Origin: a virus | Virus record (IMG/VR): IMGVR_UViG_3300042691_018704 | Span: 1-62,485 of that record | Direction: 5' to 3' (one strand) | Length of the DNA stretch: 62,485 bases | Shown: positions 50,836 to 60,247 of the stretch, piece by piece | Numbering within the stretch: the first letter of the stretch is position 1 | How the letters are laid out: every line of letters begins with the position of its first letter | The notes under the pieces: model-generated | What the model saw: the letters and a program-made list of their open reading frames with translations, nothing else | Database searches by the model: none | Told to the model about the DNA's origin: nothing | Made by a program: the position numbers and the translations under genes

Positions 50836-53800
50836 ATGGCATTAAATACAAAACAAGGTTGGAACTGGATTGCGTCACACGAAACGACTGGTAATAATAT
50901 ATGGATTACATTTAGTGGTGGGTCACCCGAAATTGTAACAAGTTCCATTGATTTTTTTGCAACTAATGGTGAGAGTGGGACCAGTTTTTCTGACGATAAT
51001 GGTAAATTATTACTTGTTTCTGATGGTGTTACAATCAAAACATCGGGAGGAACGGACATTGCAACAGGTTTATCGGGAAGTGCTTTTTCGATGCAATCGG
51101 CAACTATTTTACAATCACCATATAGTTCGGATACGTATTATGTTCTAACAGTTGGTGTGGGTGCGGCGTTCACTGAAAATGGTTATGGTAACTCAAGTCA
51201 AGCATTAACGTATAATACACTCAAATATACTGGTGGAACATCACCATTTTTCCAAGTTATAAATACAAATGTTGAATTAGGTAATAGATCAACAACGGGG
51301 GGTGAAGCTAATTATCCGTTAGGTTCTAATAACGGATATGGTTATGCTGAGGTATTAACAACTGCCTTACATCAAAATGGTCAAGATCTATGGGTAATAA
51401 CACCTAATTGGGGTAGAAATCAAATACATTCATTTCTAATTAATAATATAGGTATTTCGGGAACACCATATACCTCAACCACCGCTCAAGTTTTACAGGG
51501 GTATAATAATTATGGTCAAATAAAACCATCACCCGATTATAGTAAAGTTGCGATGGTTCTTGGTGATTCTTTGGCGGTACCATCATACACGGCTTACAGA
51601 CCTGCTGTAAGTATTTTTGATTTTGATAGATCAACCGGTGCTTTAACTAATGAAAAAGTTTTATTGGGAAATACGGGTTATACGATATATGATATCAATG
51701 GTGCTAATCCCGAGGTTTTTGATGTTGGTGATGTTTTAGGATGTGAATTCTCACCCGATGGTAATTATTTATATGTTTCCGAATTTCAAACGTCTGCGGG
51801 TGGGAAGATACTACAATTTAATCTTAATACAACACCACCTGTAAGTGCGACAACCGTTACTGCATCAACAAATTATGCAACATTTGTTCAAACGGGTGGT
51901 AATAGTTTAGGTACTTTACACTTAGCGGTTGATGAAAAAATATATTTCACAAATAGAGGTACCACTGAGTTATATTATATTGATAATCCTAATGACCGAT
52001 TATCGGCAGTAACTATTTCTAATTTTAATGCTAGTACGGGTGGTGGTGTTAATTTTAATTATGGATTACCAAACATTCCGCTTTTTGCGAATTTACCACC
52101 AGTTGTTACAGGTTGTACCGATGATAATTTTTGTTTCAATACTTCATTTCCGTCATTATCGGCGTATAGTGGGAATTATACAAAAAGCATAACATATTAC
52201 AATGGTAAAAATATTTATAGTGGTGGGACAATATCTGCCGCTACAGTGTTTTATGATGGTAATAAATGGTGTTTATCAACATCTTTAGGTGGTTCTTGTA
52301 TTTTAAGTGGTAAGCAACCATGTTCGACAGATTGTCCCGACATATGTGATAGTGTTTTTGATGTTAGTAGTTGTCCAACTCCAACACCAACCAAAACACC
52401 GACACCAACTCCAACTACAACACCAACTCCGTCAATAACGACGACGAATACTGCAACACCAACAGCGACACCTACTACGACACCAACATTTACACCAACA
52501 CCTTCTACGACTTCACCCGCTGCGGTTACATTTACAATATCTGTAACAAGAACAAGTCCGAGTCCTACACCAACACAAACACCAACAAATACACCTATTC
52601 CAACAAGATCGGTTTCTTCAAGTGGTACTTCAATATATGAAATTGTAAATTCACCATTTATTTGTCCCGGTGGAAATAAAGTTCTTACTGATTGTTCGAC
52701 GGGTGATGAATACATTGTTTCTGAAAATATTTCTATAACGGGTACGACAATTACAAGAGGTAGTATTTTTAGTGCTTATATTGATGGTATATCTACTTGT
52801 GTTACTTTAACAGATTATACTGACAACTCATCAAATGTTGTTTATGGAGGTGCTATTGCGTCATTCTCATCTTGTGTTGATTGTTTAACACCATCAACAC
52901 CTACTCCTACACCAACGGTAACACCGACAAATACTGCAACACCAACACAAACACCAACACCTACTTTACCGGCAATCGGTATTTTAAGTTTGGCATCATC
53001 AAATGATACTTGTGAAAGTTATACAAATAGTGCAATAACTGCGAATAGGTTCTTCGGAATTATTAATGTTACAGGATCAGGTGCGACGGGTTCTAACTAT
53101 ATATACTCAATCAATAGTGGTGTTACATTCTCGTCTAGCACATTATTCTCGGGTTTATCAAGTAGTACATATGGAATTGTTGTTAGAGATAATATTACTA
53201 ATGCTCAAACATCCGTAACACCGGTAACTATTACAAGACCAAGTTCGGCGAATACATTTAGTGCGATTACATCATTTGTTTGGAGTAGAACACCGATATT
53301 TGTATCGTCAGCGGCAACAGCATACTCCGTTGATATTACAGGTACGACATATCCGGGAAGTGCGATTACGGTAGTGTATTCGGGAACTGCAGTATTGAGT
53401 GGTTTAACTAACGTACCTACGGGAGCAACTTGGAATGGATCATTTAACGATCAGTGGGGTATGAGTTTTAACACTCAAACAGGTTTCTTCTCAGGTATGA
53501 CAACACAACCATGGCAGGTTACGGCGAATATTATTAAGAACGGAAGTTTGGTTACGGCGACAACAAGAACCTTGGCGACAGCTTCAGGTGTGAATCCATC
53601 AGGAGGTACCTGTACAGATAGTGGATCAACAATATTTAATCAAGTTAGAAGAGCTAGTACCGGTAATTATCTGAGTGGTTCAGGTTGGAGACTTTCAAAC
53701 TTGGCACCAACATCTGTTAGTGCGGGAGGATTTTTACCCTTCACATTCCAAAACGGCGATACCATAACACTTCAATTGACATATTCGGGTACAGTATTGT

Positions 53801-54000
53801 CGGTACCTAATTTACCGGGAGGATGTTCTCAAACTCTAACGGTTAGTTCAAACATCTTAGCAGCATATTTCACAACTGGTGCGGGTGTACCTAGTAATAA
53901 TAATACGTTTGTTAGTTGGAGTGGTCAATGTGCGACTATTTCAGGAACTAAAATAATTACATCACCCACTCAACAATTCTTTACTTATACTGTAACATAA
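50836..54000 (+). CDS. Multi-domain tail adhesin with beta-propeller and Thr/Pro linkers, 1054 aa
   Basis: Residues ~1-430 match the beta-propeller common in Bacteroidetes surface and gliding proteins: FSDDNGKLLLVSDGVTI, then SMQSATILQSPYSSDTYYV and CEFSPDGNYLYVSEF. Then come a small domain with YYNGKNIYSGGTISAATVFY and KWCLSTSLGGSC, three Thr/Pro-rich linkers (residues ~513-557, ~573-592, ~685-712), a Cys-rich domain between them (CPGGNKVLTDCSTGDEY to SSCVDC), and a C-terminal half with SprB-like (~720-800) and unrecognised domains. Modular layout suggests domain shuffling. Gap to the preceding gene is one base. Confidence 0.78.
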   Translation: MALNTKQGWNWIASHETTGNNIWITFSGGSPEIVTSSIDFFATNGESGTSFSDDNGKLLLVSDGVTIKTSGGTDIATGLSGSAFSMQSATILQSPYSSDTYYVLTVGVGAAFTENGYGNSSQALTYNTLKYTGGTSPFFQVINTNVELGNRSTTGGEANYPLGSNNGYGYAEVLTTALHQNGQDLWVITPNWGRNQIHSFLINNIGISGTPYTSTTAQVLQGYNNYGQIKPSPDYSKVAMVLGDSLAVPSYTAYRPAVSIFDFDRSTGALTNEKVLLGNTGYTIYDINGANPEVFDVGDVLGCEFSPDGNYLYVSEFQTSAGGKILQFNLNTTPPVSATTVTASTNYATFVQTGGNSLGTLHLAVDEKIYFTNRGTTELYYIDNPNDRLSAVTISNFNASTGGGVNFNYGLPNIPLFANLPPVVTGCTDDNFCFNTSFPSLSAYSGNYTKSITYYNGKNIYSGGTISAATVFYDGNKWCLSTSLGGSCILSGKQPCSTDCPDICDSVFDVSSCPTPTPTKTPTPTPTTTPTPSITTTNTATPTATPTTTPTFTPTPSTTSPAAVTFTISVTRTSPSPTPTQTPTNTPIPTRSVSSSGTSIYEIVNSPFICPGGNKVLTDCSTGDEYIVSENISITGTTITRGSIFSAYIDGISTCVTLTDYTDNSSNVVYGGAIASFSSCVDCLTPSTPTPTPTVTPTNTATPTQTPTPTLPAIGILSLASSNDTCESYTNSAITANRFFGIINVTGSGATGSNYIYSINSGVTFSSSTLFSGLSSSTYGIVVRDNITNAQTSVTPVTITRPSSANTFSAITSFVWSRTPIFVSSAATAYSVDITGTTYPGSAITVVYSGTAVLSGLTNVPTGATWNGSFNDQWGMSFNTQTGFFSGMTTQPWQVTANIIKNGSLVTATTRTLATASGVNPSGGTCTDSGSTIFNQVRRASTGNYLSGSGWRLSNLAPTSVSAGGFLPFTFQNGDTITLQLTYSGTVLSVPNLPGGCSQTLTVSSNILAAYFTTGAGVPSNNNTFVSWSGQCATISGTKIITSPTQQFFTYTVT
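52376..52613 (+). repeat. Thr/Pro-coding repetitive DNA (linker)
   Basis: Low-complexity ACA/CCA-rich DNA encoding TPTPT-type linkers, in two blocks (52376-52508 and 52556-52613). Similar blocks occur at 52891-52974, 54220-54340, 55767-55910 and 56180-56250. Confidence 0.85.
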
Positions 54001-54007
54001 AAAAAAT

Positions 54008-55051
54008 ATGGCAACAACAATATCAGTTACTTCAATAACAGCGGTTCCACCGATTGACATTTACGTAGGAGATGCTTACGGGTCGTTTGTTTATTATTCA
54101 ACATCAACGACCACTAATAATTTTACAATAAATGTTCCCGCACCATATGATACATTATCATTGCTTGGTGTTAAAATAGTGGATTCTCTTGGGAGTGTTG
54201 GAATACAAAATGAAATTCCACCATCTCAAACACCAACAGCGTCAATCACCGCTTCACCATCTCAAACACCTACGAATACACCAACAAATACAATGACACC
54301 AACAAATACAATGACACCATCACCTACTAATCCAACACAACAGATTAATATTCTGAAGTTTGATTCTAATGAAATAGGTGAGGGTCAATTTTATAATGGA
54401 TCAATAATCAATGCTTCATTTTCAAATCTTTATTTAGTTCAAGGAGAAAATGTTAGAACTGATAATTTATATGATACTCAAAATCAAGGTCCTCCAGCAC
54501 AAAATAAATTAATAATCACTGCAGTTGAGGCAAATGAATTTAAAATCAGAACTATTTATTCGCCTAATGAACAATATGATGTTGAAACGGGTTCGGGTGT
54601 TCACATACATCAATTAAAGAATTATGGCGGAACTTTAATTTCATTGTATGGTATAACTGCGAGTGGTGTTACCTCAAACAGTAATGAATGGGTTTGGACG
54701 GGTAATAGTATATCTACAAATAAGAATGATTATTATCAATTGGATCAAGGAACGTCGATTGAATATCCTTACAACACCACATATCCCGGAACGACTAATA
54801 TTTGGTTTACAGCATCAACACCATATCAACCAAGAATTGTGAAACAATGTAACAATCCTGCAGAAACTAGATTAATTTATAATCAAGATCTATCATCATA
54901 TAATAATGGTGATGTTATTCAAATTACAGTATTAGGTCCGGAATGTTACCAATTTGATGACACTTTAACTTCCGCAAATCAGGCTATTGACATTGGTGGT
55001 GAGACAATAACTCTTATTGGTGGTGGTTGTGGAGATCCTTCATGTCCATAA
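54008..55051 (+). CDS. Tail adhesin component with Thr/Pro linker, 347 aa
   Basis: The N-terminal ~70 residues (VPPIDIYVGDAYGSFVYYST then TINVPAPYDTLSLLGVKIVD) form a beta domain. A Thr/Pro/Ser linker follows (residues ~70-111, with QTPTNTPTNTMTPTNTMTP). The C-terminal 230 residues are unrecognised and contain His-rich VHIHQLKNYGG and a Gly/Cys end GGGCGDPSCP. No signal peptide. Sits between two larger linker-bearing adhesins and probably co-assembles with them. Confidence 0.65.
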   Translation: MATTISVTSITAVPPIDIYVGDAYGSFVYYSTSTTTNNFTINVPAPYDTLSLLGVKIVDSLGSVGIQNEIPPSQTPTASITASPSQTPTNTPTNTMTPTNTMTPSPTNPTQQINILKFDSNEIGEGQFYNGSIINASFSNLYLVQGENVRTDNLYDTQNQGPPAQNKLIITAVEANEFKIRTIYSPNEQYDVETGSGVHIHQLKNYGGTLISLYGITASGVTSNSNEWVWTGNSISTNKNDYYQLDQGTSIEYPYNTTYPGTTNIWFTASTPYQPRIVKQCNNPAETRLIYNQDLSSYNNGDVIQITVLGPECYQFDDTLTSANQAIDIGGETITLIGGGCGDPSCP

Positions 55052-55070
55052 AAAAAAAACGACTTAATGA

Positions 55071-55079
55071 TTATTTATT
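55071..55079 (+). promoter_or_regulatory. Putative late promoter motif TTATTTATT before the 55083 gene
   Basis: 3 bases before the ATG at 55083. Confidence 0.5.
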
Positions 55080-55082
55080 AGT

Positions 55083-57347
55083 ATGGCATTTAGAAATAGA
55101 TTATTTAATTTTTGTAGTAACCCCTCAGCCCAACTGTATGCGGTGGTTAATGACCAAGTGTTTGTTCCCGGTCAGGTTATAAGACTTGGAACTGGTTGTT
55201 GGACGGATGGTGGTTCTTGGGATGTTACTAACACTCAACCACAATTATTTTTTCCTTCTACACCATATTTTAATAATTGTACGGATTGTAACTCATCGGG
55301 AAGAGTTAGAGTTAAGTTTGTTCAGTGTAACGGAACAGCAATTAGAGAAGGGTTCATTGAATCTTCAACATTTCCGACAGGTGTTGTTGCGTTCTTTAAT
55401 GGAACGGGTGATGATAATCTATGTTACTCGGCTAATAGTATTTCAACAAATACTTCGGCAAATGATACTTTAAGTTATACATCATTTAATAGTTGTGTTG
55501 CGTGTAATGAGTATGCTGCATCACAAACGGTTGTTTATACAGCAACTACTTTTGTAAATTGTTGTAATGCGTCCGATGTAAAAACATTTAATGTTAAAGT
55601 TTTGGATCTTTCAGAATACCCAACACCCGTTTATAGGTATTCGGGTTCTTGTTATCAATATTATCCTTCGGGAACTATTGGAACAATACAAGGTTATTTA
55701 TCGGGATTATATTCTAATTGTCAATCTTGTTATAATGGTGGTGGTGAGGTAACCGCAATTGCTTGTCCTACACCAACACCAACACCAACAACGTCACCGA
55801 CTATGACACCAACACCGAGTATTACCCCTTCTAATACGAGAAGACCTAATACAACACCGTCTAACACACCATCAACAACTAATACGTTAAGTGCTACGGG
55901 TACAAGACCATTAAGACCTTCAATCATATCAGATTGTAAGGTTAATAATGTTGTGGATTTAACGGTATCTTGTTCGGGTACTAGTGCATCGTCATCAACA
56001 ACACCCGATGGAACAATTACTTTAACCATTTATGGTGGAACGGCACCATATACCACAACTTGGTCCGATGGTGGTACGGGAACGTATAGAGTTGGATTGT
56101 TACCGGGTGATTATGTTGCGACTACGGTAGATTATTATGGTGATTATACTGCGGTAACAACTTGTACGATCATTAGTTTAACACCAACACCAACAGTTAC
56201 GCCTACCCCAACAATTACACCTAGCACAACACCTGCAGTGGTACCGACCATTTGTTTAACATTACAAAGTGATGCTATTACTTCGGCTGTGACGTTTAAC
56301 TCTACTTATTTCGTAAATGGAAGACAATCGTGGAGTGCGTCTACAGGTGGAGGAACGTGGAATATTAGATGGTCAGGTACTAGATGGGATTTGGTTCAAA
56401 ACACATATTTATCGACACAAATATATTCAACATCAACCTCTATCGTTCCAACAAGTGGTTGGATTGTTGGTGGTTATCCTGTTTTCAGTACTGCTGTTGT
56501 TGTTACGGGAACATGTACGGCATCAACACCAACGGTTAGTGTGAATATTACCGATGACACTTGTTATGCTACACCATCAACACATTATGGTGCAATCTTG
56601 GTGATTGGAAATGGTGGAACACAACCTTATTTATATTCAGTAAATGGTGGTTTAACTTATCAAGCATCACCGTATTTCTCAGGGCTTTCAAATGGTACCT
56701 ATCAAGTTAGATTGAAGGATGATGATAACAATGTTGTTAGTACAACTGCGGTTGTTGGTAGTCAGCCATTAACGACCTATGAATTAACGGCAAGGTTGGA
56801 TTCACAACAAAATAATTTCCCACCAATTGGACCTGGTAATTCTTTTGTTCAACAAGGTAGTGGGTATCGTAAATATACCATTTTAGGTACCGATCAGATT
56901 CCTGTAGGTGCGACAATACCGGTTGGTTTGACTATTCAAAAATCATTCACATATCAAAACGTTCAAACAGGATTTGCTTATACATTTAATGTAACTCCGG
57001 TGGTTAAGGTAAATGGTGTTGCACAAACAATTACTACAGATCCTACAACTAATTTCCCGATGCCTTCTTATTGTAATTTAACGAATAGAGAATTTAAGGG
57101 TGATTTAACATATATAAGATCCTCATTTAATATTCAAAAGGACGATGTTGTTACTATTGAATATAATGCTAACTATAACGCAACAATAACAAGAGATGGT
57201 TATATTTCTACAACTTGTAGGAATAACATAAATGTTAATGTAAATGTGGATGTAAGATTTACTCAAAGAAGAATAATAGATTGTAAAGTAATTGGAATGG
57301 GTATTGCAATTTCTAATCCATTCGGTGCTCAAATTTCAAATTACTAA
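55083..57347 (+). CDS. Modular Cys-rich tail adhesin with SprB-like repeats and Thr/Pro linkers, 754 aa
   Basis: The N-terminal ~225 residues are Cys-rich in pairs (NNCTDCNSSGR, FNSCVACNEY, CQSCYNGGG). A Thr/Pro linker (~228-276) leads to an SprB-like module (DGTITLTIYGGTAPYTTTWSD, ~300-350), a second linker (~366-389), a small domain with NGRQSWSASTGGGTWNIRWSG (related to KWCLSTSLGG of the neighbour) and another SprB-like module (GNGGTQPYLYSVNGGLTYQA). The C-terminal 180 residues are unrecognised beta. Shares its Cys module and linkers with the 50836 protein. A virion adhesin by context. Confidence 0.72.
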   Translation: MAFRNRLFNFCSNPSAQLYAVVNDQVFVPGQVIRLGTGCWTDGGSWDVTNTQPQLFFPSTPYFNNCTDCNSSGRVRVKFVQCNGTAIREGFIESSTFPTGVVAFFNGTGDDNLCYSANSISTNTSANDTLSYTSFNSCVACNEYAASQTVVYTATTFVNCCNASDVKTFNVKVLDLSEYPTPVYRYSGSCYQYYPSGTIGTIQGYLSGLYSNCQSCYNGGGEVTAIACPTPTPTPTTSPTMTPTPSITPSNTRRPNTTPSNTPSTTNTLSATGTRPLRPSIISDCKVNNVVDLTVSCSGTSASSSTTPDGTITLTIYGGTAPYTTTWSDGGTGTYRVGLLPGDYVATTVDYYGDYTAVTTCTIISLTPTPTVTPTPTITPSTTPAVVPTICLTLQSDAITSAVTFNSTYFVNGRQSWSASTGGGTWNIRWSGTRWDLVQNTYLSTQIYSTSTSIVPTSGWIVGGYPVFSTAVVVTGTCTASTPTVSVNITDDTCYATPSTHYGAILVIGNGGTQPYLYSVNGGLTYQASPYFSGLSNGTYQVRLKDDDNNVVSTTAVVGSQPLTTYELTARLDSQQNNFPPIGPGNSFVQQGSGYRKYTILGTDQIPVGATIPVGLTIQKSFTYQNVQTGFAYTFNVTPVVKVNGVAQTITTDPTTNFPMPSYCNLTNREFKGDLTYIRSSFNIQKDDVVTIEYNANYNATITRDGYISTTCRNNINVNVNVDVRFTQRRIIDCKVIGMGIAISNPFGAQISNY

Positions 57348-57365
57348 TTCATAATAATTATAGAT

Positions 57366-59504
57366 ATGTCGTATATAATAAAATCAACTTCAGCTTTAAT
57401 TACGAGTATCTTAACGGATGCTGGTAGAAATAAATTATCACAAGGTAATTTTAACATTAGTTATTTTCAAGTCGGAGATTCCGAAGTGTGTTATGGTTGT
57501 GCCACAGGGTTTAACCAAAAGAATGGTAACGTATTACAACCAAACTTTAATGACCAAAATAATACAGGATCGCCTCAAAGCACAAAAAACTATGTTAAAT
57601 ATCCTTTCTATTTGGCGGGAAGTAGTGGATTGACATATGGAATACCGTTTAACGCTTCACAATCAACACAAGTTTTTAATACTGCAGAACCATTAGGGTT
57701 TTTCAGTGGATCAAGTGCTTTTACAACAAGTTCATATACGATTAATTCACAATATCGCGCATCAACATTAAGTGGTGGAACAACATTACGTGGTGTTAGT
57801 GATGGTTGTGGAACAACAAGTACGATTTCTGCGGGAACATTCTTATTCTTATTCACCAACAATTCGGGTTGTGGAACAATTACAGGAAGATCACCCATGT
57901 TTGTTTATCGTGTTCAAAGTGCGAGTACAGGAAACGTTGTGGTAGATAGAACATTACCAAATTATACAGCATTCACTTGCTCATCAAGTAGAATGATAAA
58001 TTACCCATCTACTTTTACACCGTTCTACGATTCAGAAACACCATCATATTATTGGAGTACGGACGCTATTAATTTTGAAACACCTTGTGATATTTCTCAG
58101 GATTATCCAAAGGTTTGGAATATGTCTATAGTTTGGAGTGAGAATTTTGCAGGATATATCAATGGTTTTAATAATAGTTATGAGAATTATGGAACTGTTG
58201 GTTATTTAGGAACAAAAGAATATTTAGGATATCAATCATCATCGGGACAAACAGTCAATACTGGAACATCATACTATAATTCATTCTCGGAAAAAATTAA
58301 TGTTGATCCCGAAATGCAAAGAGCAATCGCTATTGTTCATTATACTAATCAATCTATTGATAATTTTTATGGTGAGAAGTTTGCAACAGAACCTTATGAT
58401 GTTGATGCAGATCCAACAGGGTTAGCAAGAAACTTTAGTGTTGAAATTCCTTGGTTGATGTGGCATAAAAATAGTGGTGGAACGATCGGTCAAACTTTCT
58501 ATATTGATCCTACAGGTTTTACATCAGCTAATCTTGCCGAGGTAAAATATTTAACATCTATTAAAAATACCGACATGAATAATCCCGGTATTAGATATTA
58601 CGATTTGTGGGATAATAAACCAAATAGTAATGGTATTCCTAATCGTGTTGGTAAGGTATTTCCCGATCATAAGATGGTTGTATTTGATGATCAAGAGATT
58701 ATTGCTGCGATGTCTTATGCTTCTAACAGGTCTTGGACACTACCGGTACCCAAAGTATCAAGAATAGTTCCTAACGTTTGTGCGGGTGGAGGACAAGGTT
58801 CTACGGGTGTTTTAACATCAAGTTCCGATACGATGTATGTGACGTATAGATTTAACTCTACGGGTGGAACTTTTACCAATTCATTACATTGTAATATCTA
58901 TTCCAAAGTCAGTGGTGATCCCGAGAACGATGTTGCTAACGTATCTGTAAGATTTGGTAATGAGTTCCCATTTATGAATGGAAGCCCAACATCATCTTGT
59001 TCAGGGTTTAATGCTAATCAAATGTATCTGTTGGTCCAAAAGACATCAAATGGTGCGTTACCAACACCGACAAATTGGAGATATATAGACGTTACTTCGG
59101 GAATTACAAAGAATGGTATTTATTTAACACCTGCGGGTATTACAGGAACAACGTTTGTTATTGATGAAACATCATATAATAATGCACCATCATATTATTT
59201 GTCGGATTATATGACAAACCCATCACCAACACAGCAAGGTATTCAATTTGGTGATGAGATTTTCTTCTACGGTACAATTAAAACCGATATTGCCGCAACA
59301 ATATATGAAATGAAGTATGAGGTTAATTTAACACAAGAACAATTCCAAAAGAGTTCTAATCCAACTTGGAATACGACATACACACCTTATGTCACCGAGA
59401 TCGGATTGTATGATTCTAACAAAGATTTAATGTTAATATCTAAGCTACAATCACCAACAAAAAGAACAGGATTACAACAATTTGTAATTAAGCTTGATTT
59501 TTAA
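57366..59504 (+). CDS. Tail fiber / baseplate attachment protein, 712 aa
   Basis: The N-terminus (SALITSILTDAGRNKLSQG, then FNISYFQVGDSEV) resembles the tail-collar or fiber-attachment start of many phages (T-N-x-G-K-E-K-I-A-Q-G-K type). The rest is beta-rich with Ser/Thr/Gly, and the end KLQSPTKRTGLQQFVIKLDF fits an attachment terminus. Last gene of the adhesin cluster; no SprB repeat is visible. Could be the fiber that carries the adhesins to the baseplate. Confidence 0.65.
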   Translation: MSYIIKSTSALITSILTDAGRNKLSQGNFNISYFQVGDSEVCYGCATGFNQKNGNVLQPNFNDQNNTGSPQSTKNYVKYPFYLAGSSGLTYGIPFNASQSTQVFNTAEPLGFFSGSSAFTTSSYTINSQYRASTLSGGTTLRGVSDGCGTTSTISAGTFLFLFTNNSGCGTITGRSPMFVYRVQSASTGNVVVDRTLPNYTAFTCSSSRMINYPSTFTPFYDSETPSYYWSTDAINFETPCDISQDYPKVWNMSIVWSENFAGYINGFNNSYENYGTVGYLGTKEYLGYQSSSGQTVNTGTSYYNSFSEKINVDPEMQRAIAIVHYTNQSIDNFYGEKFATEPYDVDADPTGLARNFSVEIPWLMWHKNSGGTIGQTFYIDPTGFTSANLAEVKYLTSIKNTDMNNPGIRYYDLWDNKPNSNGIPNRVGKVFPDHKMVVFDDQEIIAAMSYASNRSWTLPVPKVSRIVPNVCAGGGQGSTGVLTSSSDTMYVTYRFNSTGGTFTNSLHCNIYSKVSGDPENDVANVSVRFGNEFPFMNGSPTSSCSGFNANQMYLLVQKTSNGALPTPTNWRYIDVTSGITKNGIYLTPAGITGTTFVIDETSYNNAPSYYLSDYMTNPSPTQQGIQFGDEIFFYGTIKTDIAATIYEMKYEVNLTQEQFQKSSNPTWNTTYTPYVTEIGLYDSNKDLMLISKLQSPTKRTGLQQFVIKLDF

Positions 59505-59540
59505 TGAAAATTTAACATTTTTAAGTTATAAAACTATTTT

Positions 59541-60143
59541 ATGGGAAAAGATTTAAAGAATTCACCAAAAGTTCTTGGTTTGGATATTTCTACTAGCACA
59601 ATTGGGTGGGCACTTTTTGATATTAAAACGAGCGAGTTATTAGAATTGACACATGTTTCACCGAAAACAAAAGTAAAAAGAGAAAATAAAATTCACGAAC
59701 TTTTGGATAAGGCGGAGACCTTTCAAACTAAGTTAAATGATTATAAAGATTTGGGTATTACTAAAGTTATAATTGAAGAACCTTTGTTGAATAGTAATAA
59801 CATCTACACTGTTGGAACTTTATTGAGGTTTAATTCATTTATTACGAAACTAATTTATGATACTCTTGGGTTGGTTCCCGACTATATAACAACCTACAAC
59901 TCAAGAAAATGTGCGTTTCCCGAATTAGTTAAAGAAAATGATAAGAAGAAATTTGTTTTATTCGGTGGTCTTCCAAAAGATATTGATAAGAAACATATCA
60001 TTTGGGAATTGGTGGCAAAAAGAGAACCTCAGATAACTTGGCAATACACCAAAAACAATACTTTGAAAAAGGAAGTTTATGATATGAGTGATGCTTATTG
60101 TTGTGTTTTGGGTTATATGAAACAGGAGGGTATTTGGTCGTAA
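59541..60143 (+). CDS. RuvC-like Holliday junction resolvase (RNase H fold), 200 aa
   Basis: Predicted to resolve branched DNA before packaging. Catalytic acids of the RuvC/RNase H fold are visible: Asp15 in VLGLDISTSTIGWALFD, Glu79/Glu80 in VIIEEPLLNSN, and Asp181 and Asp184 in DMSDAYCCVLGYM. T4 itself uses endonuclease VII for this job; none is seen here. Size is that of RuvC (173). Its stop overlaps a small downstream frame as TAATG. Substrate preference is inferred from fold only. Confidence 0.85.
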   Translation: MGKDLKNSPKVLGLDISTSTIGWALFDIKTSELLELTHVSPKTKVKRENKIHELLDKAETFQTKLNDYKDLGITKVIIEEPLLNSNNIYTVGTLLRFNSFITKLIYDTLGLVPDYITTYNSRKCAFPELVKENDKKKFVLFGGLPKDIDKKHIIWELVAKREPQITWQYTKNNTLKKEVYDMSDAYCCVLGYMKQEGIWS

Positions 60144-60232
60144 TGTGGGTGATAATTCCACTACTCTATCTTTGTTATATACCACACAAAATAACAAAAT
60201 TCATAAAAAATTTGGTAAAGTCAAAAAAGTGA
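60143..60232 (+). CDS. Possible 29-residue hydrophobic peptide
   Basis: Starts at the TAATG overlap with the resolvase stop. The first half is hydrophobic (MWVIIPLLYLCYI), the second basic (KFIKNLVKSKK), as in small membrane peptides. It overlaps the -33 element of the primase promoter, so it may be spurious. Confidence 0.3.
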   Translation: MWVIIPLLYLCYIPHKITKFIKNLVKSKK

Positions 60233-60242
60233 ATTATCTTTG
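60211..60242 (+). promoter_or_regulatory. Host-type (Bacteroidetes) promoter before primase
   Basis: TTTG (60211-60214), exactly 20 bases, TATCTTTG (60235-60242), a full TAnnTTTG match. The ATG is 5 bases further at 60248, so transcription probably starts at or near the start codon. Confidence 0.75.
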
Positions 60243-60247
60243 CTCGT

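Noticed and set aside
52376-52613. Possible CRISPR-like or satellite repeats
   Set aside because: Repeat units are 3-9 bases, in frame, with no spacers; they code for Thr/Pro linkers.
52371-52640. Plus-strand frame coding Asn/Thr/Ser repeats
   Set aside because: Shifted reading of the same linker DNA inside a longer, well-supported gene.
52251-52715. 154-codon open frame on the minus strand (VGVGVGV-rich)
   Set aside because: It is the antisense of the Thr/Pro-coding repeats of the 50836 adhesin; the Val/Gly pattern is an artefact of the repetitive ACA/CCA DNA.
55730-56029. 99-codon minus-strand frame
   Set aside because: Antisense of the Thr/Pro linker in the 55083 gene, no start context.
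56317-56544. Short plus-strand frames inside adhesin genes
   Set aside because: Embedded in longer genes and without promoter or ribosome site.
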